From: Anarhynchus alexandrinus
Taxonomy: Eukaryota > Chordata > Aves > Charadriiformes > Charadriidae
Reading direction: 5' to 3'
DNA: 64,000 nt
Assembly (NCBI GenBank): GCA_008711295.1
Contig: VUYV01000125.1
Location: 630,643-694,642 of the forward strand
A model generated the notes under the pieces. It worked only from the letters and a program-made list of their open reading frames with translations, was not told the origin of the DNA and did no database searches. Each line of letters opens with the position of its first letter. Within the stretch, counting starts at the first letter, position 1. Shown one piece after another: positions 1 to 12,700 of the stretch. A program made the position numbers and the translations under genes.

Positions 1-2940
1 AGCGTTCAGCAAGAGCAAAGCATTACAAAGTGAACCGGTTTATGAACTTTTAGAGGTCTCCAATGCCTAATTATTTCAAATGATGTCCCTCTCATAGGCT
101 AATACTGGAGGAAGTTAACCAAAGTTAATTAGCATGCGTTTTGGCAGTCTGCTCTGTTTAATTATTTTTCTACATTCTGTTGGGGCAGAGTATCCAGATA
201 GTAATAATGATAAAAATGCCTTGTAAAAGTGCCTGCTTGGCTAAGGATCTCCATACCATGAACAACTGCTTTTGTGCCACCGCTGCTGAGTGGTGTGGTT
301 TTTGTATGTTACCTGAGCAGACGCTGTTGCTAGAGCTACAGCCAGGCACCTAACTGCCATGGGAAACCAGGGAGTTAAATATATTAAATATATATGATCA
401 GCAATCTTACTTGAGTGGGACAGTTAAAGAAACAGAAAAAACCCACAGTATTCCATGTGTTACAGTCTTTTAAACTAAAGGGAAGAAAACAGTGGTGTGT
501 TAATGACAGAGTACTCTATTTAGAGTTTCAGGAGTTCCAATGGGCCATGATCTTTCTCAGTTAGCATTTTTGTACCACTCTGAAGGGTCACAATTTCAGG
601 AAAGAGGAAGAGACTACCTGTGGTATACTATGGGTATACAGCTTAGGGTAGGGGGCAGCTAGCGTAGTTGCTAGAAAGATACGACCAATGTAAATCCCAG
701 CTGTGAGGTTTTTTTATGATATAAACTGAAATTCATCTTTTGGGTATGGCTTTTTCATGAGGGTGAGAATTCAGAACAATTGGTTTTTCTGCCAGCCTTA
801 GAAAAAAGCACGTGCATTTTTCTTTCACCTTAAAACATCCCCCAGAGAATGGTTTTCAATAGTTAGCAATAAATATCATATGAGTATCGGTTTAGTAGGA
901 AAAATGTAAAATAAGGTAATTATCGTCCTTATCCACTTTCTTCTGGGTCATATGGTACAGCCTGTACTGAGCTAAATTCCTGATTGTATTTTTACTGATG
1001 TAAATCAAAACCCTTGACATTTTAGATGTGCGTTCATAAGGTCAGAGAAGCACGCCATGTACCTGAAGACTCCCCAGGCACGCTGTTTCTATGCTACATC
1101 TCTTCTCAGGGCAGGCAATGGGCTCATGGAGCAATTACAGATGCTCACTATCAGCAGCATACATCTATTTAGACCAAAAAGACTGCAAGATTTTGGAAGA
1201 AGCCTAGTTGGCTGTAAATCTTGCCTGGCTGGATAAACACTATCAAGCTTTGGGTCTCAGAGTTTCAGTGTTGATAGTAAAGTGTCCTTACTTGGCTGTT
1301 TTTGTTTTCCAGTGAGAAATGTAGATTTTTTTTTATTAAAAAGATGTCTTGATTGTGTATGTGAGAATTTCCTCAGTCTCTCCTGACACCCAAGCTGAAA
1401 GTGACAATTTTTTTTCCTTGTTAATCCCCAAAACAAAGTAAACAAGGATAGCTAGGCAACATGCCTGCATATGTGACTTTGCATGCAAGATTGAGGGCAG
1501 AATGCCAAATGGTGCTAAGATAAAGCTGCTGTGTGTTGTACAACAATAATAATGGCAGGAAGGAAGTTAAAACTTTTGCTGTTATTATGTTACAACTCTT
1601 CAGAGTTGAGAATCCTGCACATTTAGGGGATGAAAAACCTGATGGATTTGGATCAGAACATAGATGGTAGTGAAAAGATACTTACCACTGCATGGATCTG
1701 CCATTGTGAGATGATGCATTACCATGGTCTGCAGCCGTGAAGCCTAACACAGCTTCCATGTTCAAAGACCCTCAGGGAAGGAAAGAAAGATCTGCCAGAA
1801 AAGTGGCCTTAGGAGTGGTCAGTTGCACAGATCAATGCTGAGGAAGGACATTACTTGAGCAAAGTTTGCAACTGTACTGAGAAGAGCTGACAGCAGTAAA
1901 GGCATGAGGATGCTAAAGTGCAACAACAGATACGAATGCAAAACTTCCTTAATCCCGTATTTGCTTCCTTATGTTTGCTTGGCCATGTGTCTCTTGCTGG
2001 TCTATCTCTGAGTGAAGGGTTCACTCACCCCAGGGTAGGCTCACACAGGTTTTTCTTTGCTGACAGCAGTCTCGAGACTTTTGTTGTTATTTCTGAAATG
2101 ATCAAACAAACAATAGGTAACCTGACCAGCTCTTCCTGAGAAGCAATGAGTACACATGTAGTCGTGAAAAGTGAGAAAAAACCACTGGTAGTAAACATGA
2201 TGTTTTCTATCATATTCTGAAACTTTAGAAAAGCAAAGCAGGCAAGGCTGTGTCTTTGGAGAGTAGGGCTTCAAATCTAAAATCAGCACATTTATGATGT
2301 AAACATTGATTTAGGAAAGCTTTTCTCATGCTATAAGAAATGTCTTAATTCAAATATAAATTTATCCAAACTTTTTTTTCTGTGCAAAAATATTCTTTCA
2401 AAAACCTCTTTCAGAGAAAATATGTCTCCTTTCTGCTCTACAGAGCTCCTTGATGTTCCCCAACCAACCCAACACATAGCAGCTAAAAGGACTTATTTTG
2501 GAACATTTCCCATTAACTAGCCTGGGGATGGTTTGGTTTTTTTCCCCTGTATTTCAGAAATGCACCAGTCAGCTCTTTTTCTCACCCACAATGCCCTCAG
2601 TTTTTGAGTTTGTAGCTCAACAACTGTAATGCATTTTCCTTTTCTTCACATTCAGATCCCTTTTTCCATTTAGCATCCACTGTAATCTTATTTTCCTTGT
2701 TCTCCATTAACAAAACACATTAGGAAAACCTCTGGATACTTTTCAAGAGCAGTATCGATTTACAAACTTCAATGGAAAAAAAATTGTGTCCTTCTGAGAA
2801 AATAATCTCCTCCGAGATGTACGACTGTTTTGACACCAGGTTGAGTGGCAACCTTGCTCTACTCTAACAATTATATTCTAAAAAGCCTTACTGATTAAAA
2901 CCTGATTCCTCCTAATTTTGATTTGGGACTGCCACATGTC
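1..2940. other. AT-rich unique DNA, no gene seen
   Basis: No repeat family, RNA gene or convincing exon was recognised. Open frames are short, overlap on opposite strands and show no coding character. A good minus-strand donor-like site (reverse complement of cttac) lies near 1684, and the 85 bases to its right hold one open minus frame. The matching acceptor has an unfavourable G before AG, so it is not called. Confidence 0.6.
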
Positions 2941-2991
2941 TCTTATTCAGTCTTTGCAATGGAGCAATTGAAAGCCTACATAAATACCCTT

Positions 2992-5900
2992 GTAAGTGTA
3001 AGAAGAACATGCTTGTAAATTTCCTTTGGGTCAAAAAGATTAATTTGTTCTATTAATTAGCATTCAGGCCACTGAGATTTAAATACAACTTGCAGAATGC
3101 TAAGCAAAATAGTCTACCAGGATCTAATATCTGCTTTGTTCTACTTGATTAAACACAACGCAAGTGCCACTGGACCTCTTGGAACTACATAATATACTTT
3201 TATACCCAGATGTCCCAGTTTCTCCTTCATTTGCATTTACTCAGACTTTTCAACTACAGTACTTGCTATCAAATCTTCCATGCAGAGAGAAAGTCTGAAA
3301 GAAATTAGCTCTCTTCATCCTAGCGCTTTTTTCTTTTTTTTTTTCTTTTTACTTTCCTCCTCCCCGCCTCTTCCCCTTATGGCCTAAACCTCAAATTAAC
3401 TTCAGGGAGAACTGATAAACTGTAGTGAGGTTTTATTTGTATCAGAAATGAAGGGTCAGATTTTGTCATGCTTATTCACTCCAAGAGGCAGTTTAACTTC
3501 TCTGTAATAATAAGGGACTTTACAGGGAATAAGGTATTACTGAGAGCAACTGTCGTATAATCTGGCTCTTAAAATATAGTTTTAAAATAGTTACTTTCAA
3601 AAAACATATCAGACAGATGTGGAACAGTGCTAGGGGTTTGTATATTTATTTTTTGGAATAGAATGGTAGTTAGATATTTTTAAAAAGAAGATTGGAAGAG
3701 AAGACAAATCACATGTTTGAATTTAAAGACTTAATCAATACCAAACCAGTAAAATTTTAAAAAGAAACACCAGAATCATTAACTGTGTAAACTTACTTTT
3801 ATCCCAGTATCAACCATCTCTGAAAAGAGCTGAAGTTGTAGAAATATAAAAAACATTATTCATGACTATTCTTCAAGACCGTAAGCCTTCATATACATAG
3901 CAGCCCAGAAATTACTATTAATTGTATATTAAATGCAGTTGCGGCAAGCCACCAACAACCACGTCACTAATAGGTGAGATGCAAAAGGTGGTACTAATTG
4001 GCCAAATCACAAACAAGAATAAGCAGTATATTGAATTTTCTCCATCATGACAAATTAACTCCTGTGTTTTGTTCAAAATGTGCCATTAAATGAGAAGTTG
4101 GCATATCTGTATGAGAAATACCTGACAGGGCTGTATTATTCCATTAACAGGAGAAATGTCAACAAGTACCTAGACATAAAATAACATCATTATTATCAAA
4201 CACATATGTATGAAACCTTTTAGAAGACATTCATAAAAGTATACTGCAAAAGTACAGTGTATGATCCCAATTAAATAACTGAGTTATTGAAACCTTTTAG
4301 AAAAGCTTTTTTTTTCCAAAAATAAGTGAGATAACTTTGTTAAGAACACTGATGATCTTTGCAAGTGGAATATGAAATGTGACATGAGTTCTACGTTTCT
4401 TATTCGTTATTTGAACTTTCAGCTACGAATTTTGTATTTCTTTCCTGATGAAAGGCAAGTATTTTTCTCTGTATTAAAAAAAATGGAGAAACTGAATTTC
4501 GAACAGATTAAGTTACAGTCATACAAGACCTGATCAATGCTGCAGATGAGAGTACTCAAGTATTCCATTTGACCACATTAACTTCTGAAGAACACACATC
4601 CCATAGTCAATATTTCTTCTCCCTTGCCATGCTGTAAGCATTTGCTGCCAATGTAGCATCAAAGACACATTTTTTTTACTGTTATCTCATCAAACATTAG
4701 ATAAAGTAATTTTAAACAATGTATTTCCTGATTAAAACACAATTCAAAACCCAAACATGTATGCTTGTGCATAGGGAGGGACTTATGTAGTTTAATTCAT
4801 TCATGAATGTAATAGAAGCCTGGAGAAACTCAAAAGGTGGGCAAAAAAGAGCTATAACCTTTATGATTTAAGGGAATCATGATTCTCTATAAACTGGAAG
4901 TGAATTCTGTTTCTGTACCTCCTCAGACATAACAGCCAACATATTGCTTACCATGGAGACAAAAATGCCAATAATATGTCCCAGTTTTCTAAGTTTTTTT
5001 GATTACAGTCGTGCACATCTACAAAATCACAAGGAAATTTTTACCATATTCATCCCAAGAAAAAGGCAGAAAAGCAGCATGAGACAGAAAAAAAGCATAT
5101 GGGAAGCAAAGAGGTTGTTGGAGAGCCACTCTGTTGGTCGTGGTCTGTTCCTATATTTCCTGTGAGAAAGCCTTTCATTATTTTCCCTTTATTTCTTTGA
5201 AAAAAAGTAAATATTTCCGCTTCAGATTCCCCATCTTTCATTAACGTATGATACAGTCAATCACCAGTATTCTTTGCATATTTTTCAGTTGCATACAGCT
5301 TCTGCTTGTAAGAAAAAGTAAATTCTTTTCTTTTTTTTTTTTTNTTTTTTTTTTTTTCCTCATGTTTCCAGCTGTTTTACCTACATAGTAGAAATCTCTG
5401 CCCTTCAGATTCCTAAATCCAACATCATCCCTTTTTAACACCTTGTGGATGGATTCCTGGGAACACACTAAATAGGCCAATGATATGAGGTGAGCCCCTG
5501 GGCAAGCAACTGAAATAACAAATTACAAAGGACTGAGCTGGTGACAACATCCCTGCTGACGATACGGACCAGGACATGACAAAATAAGCGTGGAAATTTA
5601 GGGAAGTTTCTCAAATTATAAAAATGTCTTATATTTGGAGAGTGAAAAAAGGATGTGTTCTTATAAAATCGAGGGACTTAAAAACTTGTAGGGTTAAGGC
5701 TCTATTTGTACATTTCATGGTCACATACATTAGTCTGCTATGTAGAAAACATCATGAATTACGTTCAATACAAATACATTTTTTATTTTTGGTTTGCTAT
5801 TCATAGTCCATAGTTCTGGAAAAACATTACAGAAACAAAAATTATTTAAATATTTTTAAATGGTCAAATGAAACTGAAAGGTGAGCACCTCACTTACTGG

Positions 5901-8900
5901 AAGCTGAATTTGTCAATGAAGGATGTAATCGCTACTAAGTAATCTAGGTTTCCCATGTGCTAGACCATCCAAAAAATTTCCCTCATTTAATTACCAATTC
6001 ATTCATGTCAGTCTGAGTAGGAAATAATTTAGACAAAATTGTACTGCATATATTACATGGTCCAGTTTTGAATCTTAAGTAAAAATGTCCTTGGAGATGT
6101 TCTCAAAAAGGCTTAATCTTAATGTTTTACTAGTTTCTAGAGCTGAAAGATAATCTGGACAAGATCTCAGCCAGTATAAATAGGTACAGCTCTCTACTGT
6201 TCAGCTTGTGATTCAGTTTTTGTGAAAGTATGAGAAAATAATATGCTTCCTTCCACAAATCAATGCTTAAAACATTATTTGTGTGATTACATATGAAAAT
6301 CATATTATGTTCTCCAAAAAACCAATATCCTTTTGGTCTTTGAGAGTCACAAACTTTGCACAAATGTGTTTGTTTGGTGTAAGCTCTTCTTTCAAGAACA
6401 AGAAAGTGCCCTTAAAGAACATTCCCATTTTTTCCAGCTGTATATATTTTGTGAATTTTCATTCCACCAATAGCAGCTTGTTAGTGTACTGATCTTTTCA
6501 CTTCACTTGGTAAAGCCAGCAAAAATGGGGAAACATTGTTTATTGATGTATTACTGTAGTCGCTGCAGTGACAGCTTGAGTCATACTCTATGCTGAAAAA
6601 GTCATTAGCCAAATGGAAATCTGATGCCAGAAAATTTTTTTGCTGTTCAATGAGATAGCTCAGTTATTTAAAAAACAGTGTGTATTTCATCATGAAAGTG
6701 TCGAATTCTTTCGCAGGATGGTTTATTTTCAATCAAAAGTTTAAAGCCATCTGCACTTCCAAAAAGACCTAGAAGGTTTTAGGAATTACAGTACTGTTAC
6801 CCAAATCTTCCCATTGCTTCTCAATATTGAAATGGATCATGGTAGTACACTCTTTCTGTCCAGATCTCTACACCTGCAGCAATCTATGTGGCTTGGATGC
6901 TGCCATACCTACTGGGTTCCAGTTCCACATTCTCACATTGATCTTACACTGATACGCAAGAGCAGACAATCAGACTGTAAAACTTTACAGCCTGTTGTAA
7001 TGCCCAGTGAAATTCGTTGGGAAGACTGCCATCCATTTAATGAGGTTTTTTTAATTTGATTTCAATATTGTTTCTTCATGTGTTAGTAAAGAGTATCACC
7101 AGACCATAAACTTTGGAAAAAGTGTAATTAATATTCTTTTGCACCTACTACGATGTTGTTAAGCTACACAAGACTAGAACTAATCTGAAAAAAGAATAGG
7201 CTCTCAACATACAGTGCTGATACAACCAGCACACAATACTTCTTCTGAGCGGTATTTATACTAATTTTATTATTCTCTTTTCTGAATATCTGAAAAAGTG
7301 TTTTTACCTCAGTGAACGCTGCCAGTTATATCTTCCTTTGAAAAGTGGATGTTTAAATATCATAAAGTTTAATGCCAAAATCCTTCCTTCCTTTCATTCC
7401 AGCATCTCAATACAACTGATCTTGAATGCCATTGCTTGGCAATGGATTGTATTTAAATAAATAATGACTTTAAAAAAAAAAAAAAAAGCATAAGAACTTT
7501 TGTCAAAAGAGATCTCAGAGACCCATCAACGTTTAGATCCAAATTTAATACAGAGCACTTTCTGGTTATCATTGTCCTTTAAACTTTAATTACTCCCAAA
7601 CCAATTTCTCCTTTTTCTTGTCCATATTTGCCTGTCAAATTTAGTATCTTAATTAGAAATAGTGTGCACACTTTGCCTTTTTACTCCAAAAATATTGATA
7701 TGACTTGTACTGAAGCTATGACTGACCACGATTCCAACAATCTGACTACTAGAACTTGTATTTTGCATCAAGATTAATAAAAAACAGTGCAGAAGAAGTC
7801 TTCCTTTCTCCTTTAAACTAAATACAGTGTTTAAATTAAAAGCATCCATTGGCATTCCCATACCAGGAATCAAAGAATGCAGAAAATATTATCTTTAAAT
7901 TGGTCAAAATTACTCTTGCTTTTCTTTCCCAAGTCCCTTGGTACACTGCATTCCTCAAATGTATTTTCCTTACCTAGGTCTATATCTTATTTACCTGTCA
8001 GGGCTATTGTAGGATTATGTTGTGATCATGAACTTTGCATCATTCTGCACTAGAAAGGTATCAAATTCACTGAACTCATTTCAGATGTTCATTAACCCAG
8101 ATGACAAAACCTCCAAGATTTCTGAGGTAAGAGGATGATGTGTTAATTCATTGCAGCACATAGACTGTGCATGGGAAAATTCTTATGAGATTGCTATACT
8201 GATGAACACTTTCTTCCAAGGTGGCCTTCCGTCTTGTTCAGAAAATTCCAGGAACTTCATTTCAGACATGCTCCTGGGTTTTCCAGCTATTTGCAAGAAG
8301 AATCATAGTATGATCTGTATAAAACATTAACATTTATATTAGAGCCCCTTAGCAAAACAGATTAAACGCTAAAAAATCAGCCAAAATAAGAAGCTTAGGG
8401 CCTTATCCAGTAGAAAGCAGATGTTGGTCTGCAAAAGCTTAGACTCTCACACTCCCAGGGCCCACTGCTCTTTCAGACAGACTTTTTGCTTTGACATTGA
8501 TCATATAATACTGTACTACTGGAGACTGAAAACGATTTTTACCCAAGCAGTTATTCCCCATTTCACTCATTAGTTCTACAAATCAGTTTATGCTTATGAA
8601 TGAGGTAAATAGCATGTCATAACACACTAAGCTGCAGATATGTGTTGGATACCATGTGTTTTTGTGCTGGCATGACTTTAAACGCCTTTAATTGTGAGGC
8701 TTAATAATAACTATCACGGGTTTTCAAACATAGTGGAGGAAAGTGAGAATGCGTTACCATCAAACCGGGAACTTGCTGCTACCTGCAGACACAAGACAGA
8801 AGCTCCCAAACCCGCGTTGCCCAGAGTCACCCACCAAGACATTAGTCTAGGCACAAGCTTTGCTTTAAATTCCTTGTGAAGACCAGCAGCTTCATAATGG

Positions 8901-9355
8901 ACTTCCACACCTTCTCTTTCCTTTCCCACCTCAAAATCATTCATAAGCACCCTGCGGAGGAGATGACACCGCAGATAGCTACTCACTCCAACATGGTAGG
9001 ATCTATCTGTTGCCATATATAAGTAATGGTTTATTCTTCCAATATTGTGCCTGGTACCCAACTTCTGTATTTACATACTGGCCAATGTTTACAAAACCCT
9101 GTTTCTGAGGTTATTTTTATCTGAACTATTTTCCACAAGGTAAAAGCTTTCTAAGGCGAGAATTCCCATTTTATTACTGTCATCCATTTTCATTACTGTC
9201 ACTTCTGAAAATAATTGAGGGAAATAACTAAACAGACCTCCAGAATGTCTTATGTACTACTTTTGTGAACACATTTTAATCATTTCATGGGAAAAGGCAG
9301 TTTTTACAGGCTACATCCACAAAACTTAATCAACAGCTATATATTTATGGTAGAT
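2992..9355. other. AT-rich unique DNA with short homopolymer tracts, no gene seen
   Basis: Long stretch of roughly 35-40 percent GC (estimated by eye) with poly-T and poly-A runs such as those near 3328, 5331 and 7470. No transposon body was recognised. The longest open frame (8714-9061, minus, 115 codons) resembles no family I know and has no supporting start, splice or codon signal. Confidence 0.6.
5331..5357. repeat. Poly-T tract containing a single N
   Basis: A run of T is interrupted by one ambiguous base at 5344. The N lies inside a homopolymer, so it probably marks a length or base-call uncertainty rather than missing sequence. Confidence 0.9.
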
Positions 9356-9360
9356 TAAAA

Positions 9361-9700
9361 ATTTGTTAGTTCAGTGAAACTCTTACGAGTTTTTAATTCA
9401 CTGGTTTATGTTAGCCTGCAAAATTAGTAAACATTTGTTAGATTTTATTTGAAAATATTTTTTAATGGAATGGTGTCATTGCTGTTAAAATTTGTCGAGC
9501 TATTTATTGGAAACACGGTTTTGTAAAAAAAATATTGCTTTGCTATTAAAGCAAATGTCAGGGTAAAATTTGGCAGGCATTTTCTTCGTCCATTAGTGAA
9601 TTTCCTTTTAACATTCCTTATAATTGGCTTGCTTATTACATTACTTATATTTTATTAATGGTTAAAACGCTTTCATTTTCCGCAACAACAAAAGAGGCAC
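9361..9700. promoter_or_regulatory. Candidate conserved non-coding element
   Basis: About 340 bases of very AT-rich but non-repetitive sequence with many homeodomain-type cores (ATTA/TAAT), for example around 9400-9440 and 9600-9665. It has no coding frame and no simple-repeat periodicity. This texture is typical of vertebrate developmental enhancers, which are AT-rich and dense in homeodomain sites. It is an inference from composition only, since no alignment was possible. Confidence 0.3.
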
Positions 9701-12700
9701 ATACGAAGCACCAAAACCACCCTCAAAGAAAGATATGCAATCCTGCTGATTTCAGAAGTACCTGCAAAAGCAGCTTGGCCAGATGTTGTGAGCAAAGTTC
9801 AACTTCCACATGGTAAATTAAAGAAAATTCTTAGAATCTTGGTAACAGGGTGGTAAATTTAACAAGTTTAAAAGAGAAACCCTGAGACTGTCCAGTGAAG
9901 ACAAACAAGAATTTTGCTCCAGAAGCGCAGAAGGTTCATTATGGGGCACAGTGGCACATTTAGTGTCAAACAGAAGTTGGCGTACAGCACTAGTAGTCAC
10001 ACAAATCTACTTAGTTTTTTGTTTCAGGTTAGGGGTAGTATAAGGTTGAGGGTTTTACATATGACTAACCTCTGCCTGGGGATCTACAGGGAATCTCGAA
10101 GTGCAGAGATTTATGAAAATAAAAATTAATGAGAAAAAGTTAATCAAAATATGGCAATCTCCAACAAAGGCTTGACCTAAATGAAGAAGCGAAGGTTTGG
10201 GTCAGGCCGATCGATTTTTTCTTAGCTCTGTAGCACATTCACAGTGCTACTACTTAATCAGTCATCCCCTGACAAAGAGCATTTTGAAATCTCTAATGAG
10301 GAGAGAGATACAGGGGCTGTCAAATTAACATCCATCTATTTCTCCAAAACTGTCTAAAGCAGCAGCATAGCACCGAAAGAGCTCAGTTTGCACGTGTACA
10401 CAATTTATACTGAAGATAAAGATTGCACATTATATACTGAGCTCCAAGAGAGCACAGCCGCGTTGGGTTGACTCATTTATCCCACTCCTGTCCCGAAAAG
10501 CAGATTTCTGCATCTTTCAGCACGCAGCTACACCTGAACGCTGAGGCCCCGTCCCGCTGCCTCCCCCCGTCGGCACACCGCGCAGCGCTGACCCGCTCCC
10601 CAGAGGTACGCCGCGCTTCTGCTAATTACACAGCGAGGTGCAGCCCTGCCTGAGAAAGCAGCTCCGTTTGATTAGTTACAGGCTTTGTGGTACGAATCAC
10701 AGAAATAATCTACCAAGCCTAAAACGGTCTGACGGCGCTGTTACCTCTCAGGATGGATTTGGATTTCTTCAGGAAATATGAGAAGAGGTCAGAGACTCAA
10801 GCGCAACTTAAAAAAAGGAGGTGGACAAATACTCCTGTGAAAAGGTGCAATGCAAAATAGTGACACCTCCTGGGCTATCGACAGGGAATAAGGACGCTAC
10901 CCCAAAAACACACAGCTGGTCTGTTCTCCCACCCTTTTCTGTCTTGAATTACTTACTAAGGGCCCCAGGGACTTACTGTAAAGCCAGGAATTGCTGGAGC
11001 AGAAAGGAACCACTGTCATCTATGTTTCATTTTTCCCTTGTCCATAGCACTTCTAATTATTATGGATGGAAATGACATATGAGAGCATCTGTGACGATCT
11101 TGCATATTTAAGGATCTTGCTACATAGACTGTACACTCCTGTGCTGTAGTGGTACTATAAATCTGCTTTGGGGGGAATATTTCAGCATGCTTTATGATAA
11201 CATTGTCAAAATTTGCTATATCATTGGGAAGTTATTCGTGGCAGAGTCCACTCATTTTTTTAAGTTAAAAAATGTTTAGCACAAGAGTTTCAGTTCCCAA
11301 TTAGTGCTCAGTAAAGCAATACATTTTGAAATGTACCAGGAGAAAACAAAGGCTTTCAAAGTAATGCATCTGCTTAATAAAAAAATTAATTCAAAACATA
11401 ATTTTAATTAGAGAAATCAAACAATGAAATATTTTTATTAGTTTCTCTAATTTTATAAATTTTAGCATTAGTTATATATACTTGAAATAATGTGTGTGTT
11501 TACAGATAATAATTCAGAAACCATTACCGCTTTACATCCACTGTTAACAGCGCATGATTTCCTCAGTGCTTAAAACAATTTCTAGGTAACCTGGCAAGGA
11601 CAAATTTTGTTCTCAGAAAGGGAAGAAGAGAGTGAACTGGAGTGTGTTCAACAATTTTCTAAAAGTAGTATTTTTATATAGCTCTTCAACTTGGCCTAAG
11701 TGTAAGTTTAAACAAGGTAAACTATTCAAAATGGACTCCAGAAAAAAACATACATGCCTTATCACAATTAAGATCAGCAGAATGAACATCGTGTGTCCCT
11801 AAGCCACAGACTCTTTGGCACACTTAAGAAGTATGGAGTTTTTCCAATGATCATAAAAGAAATAAAGGGCAAGAAGTTTTTGACTACTTAGCCACAGGAT
11901 GCTCTGGCTTTCTGCTGATTCTTACACCTTTATTAAAGGACTTTTATGCTCAAAGTCTGGTTTCAGGAGGTTCTGACTCCAGCAAAACAAATCACCTACC
12001 CAGCTGGAAGGACACCTCACACCTGCAAGAAGATTAATGTCTGTCCTCTCTTACCGAGACAGTTAGTTAAGAAAAAGTGCTGCACAGACTACAGAACAAG
12101 GGCCTGATCCTCCGTAGGGCCTTTTATGGCAACAAGGGCTTTTGAGAAAGTAGAACTTTTCTGAAGTAATAATTGTGAATGAGGCTTAGATTTATACCTT
12201 TAAGGGTGTGGCAAACATGTCTTTATCCTGCTGTATGACTTGGGGGCAGGGGAAGAGGAAAAAAAAGAAGTAGCCCAAAAACTTTCTTTATAAAAGTTAT
12301 TGCATTGAACAAGAAAAATGTGTATGAGTTTTAAGTAAGGTGTTGCTTTTTTTTTAATTTTCTTCTCATCCTAAGCTTAAACTTTTCCCCTGTTCTTTTG
12401 TATTGTGCTTTGTGAGACTCCTTAAAGAAGCAAAGTTTTTATTACCAGCAGTGGGAGCTGGGTTGAGGTAACAGATCACAGGATGTTATCTCTTGTATTA
12501 TTTAGAGTGTATGAAATGGAGTTTTCAAGGGTGCTCCGAGTGGGCTGAATTCTGAAGTTAGTGCAAAGTTTATTATTGACTTCAGCAGCAAATGCCTATA
12601 CTGAAGCTAAATCACTATGAAAATCCCACAGCCCATTATTTATATGCAGTAAATTAAAAGCTTTTATTTTTTGGACTGGTCATCTTTTTAATGTGCACAT

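Noticed and set aside
2951..2991. Plus-strand exon-like segment with good acceptor and donor
   Set aside because: Two of three frames are open over 41 bases, so the frame carries no information.
8714..9061. 115-codon minus-strand open frame
   Set aside because: No supporting splice, start-context or family evidence.
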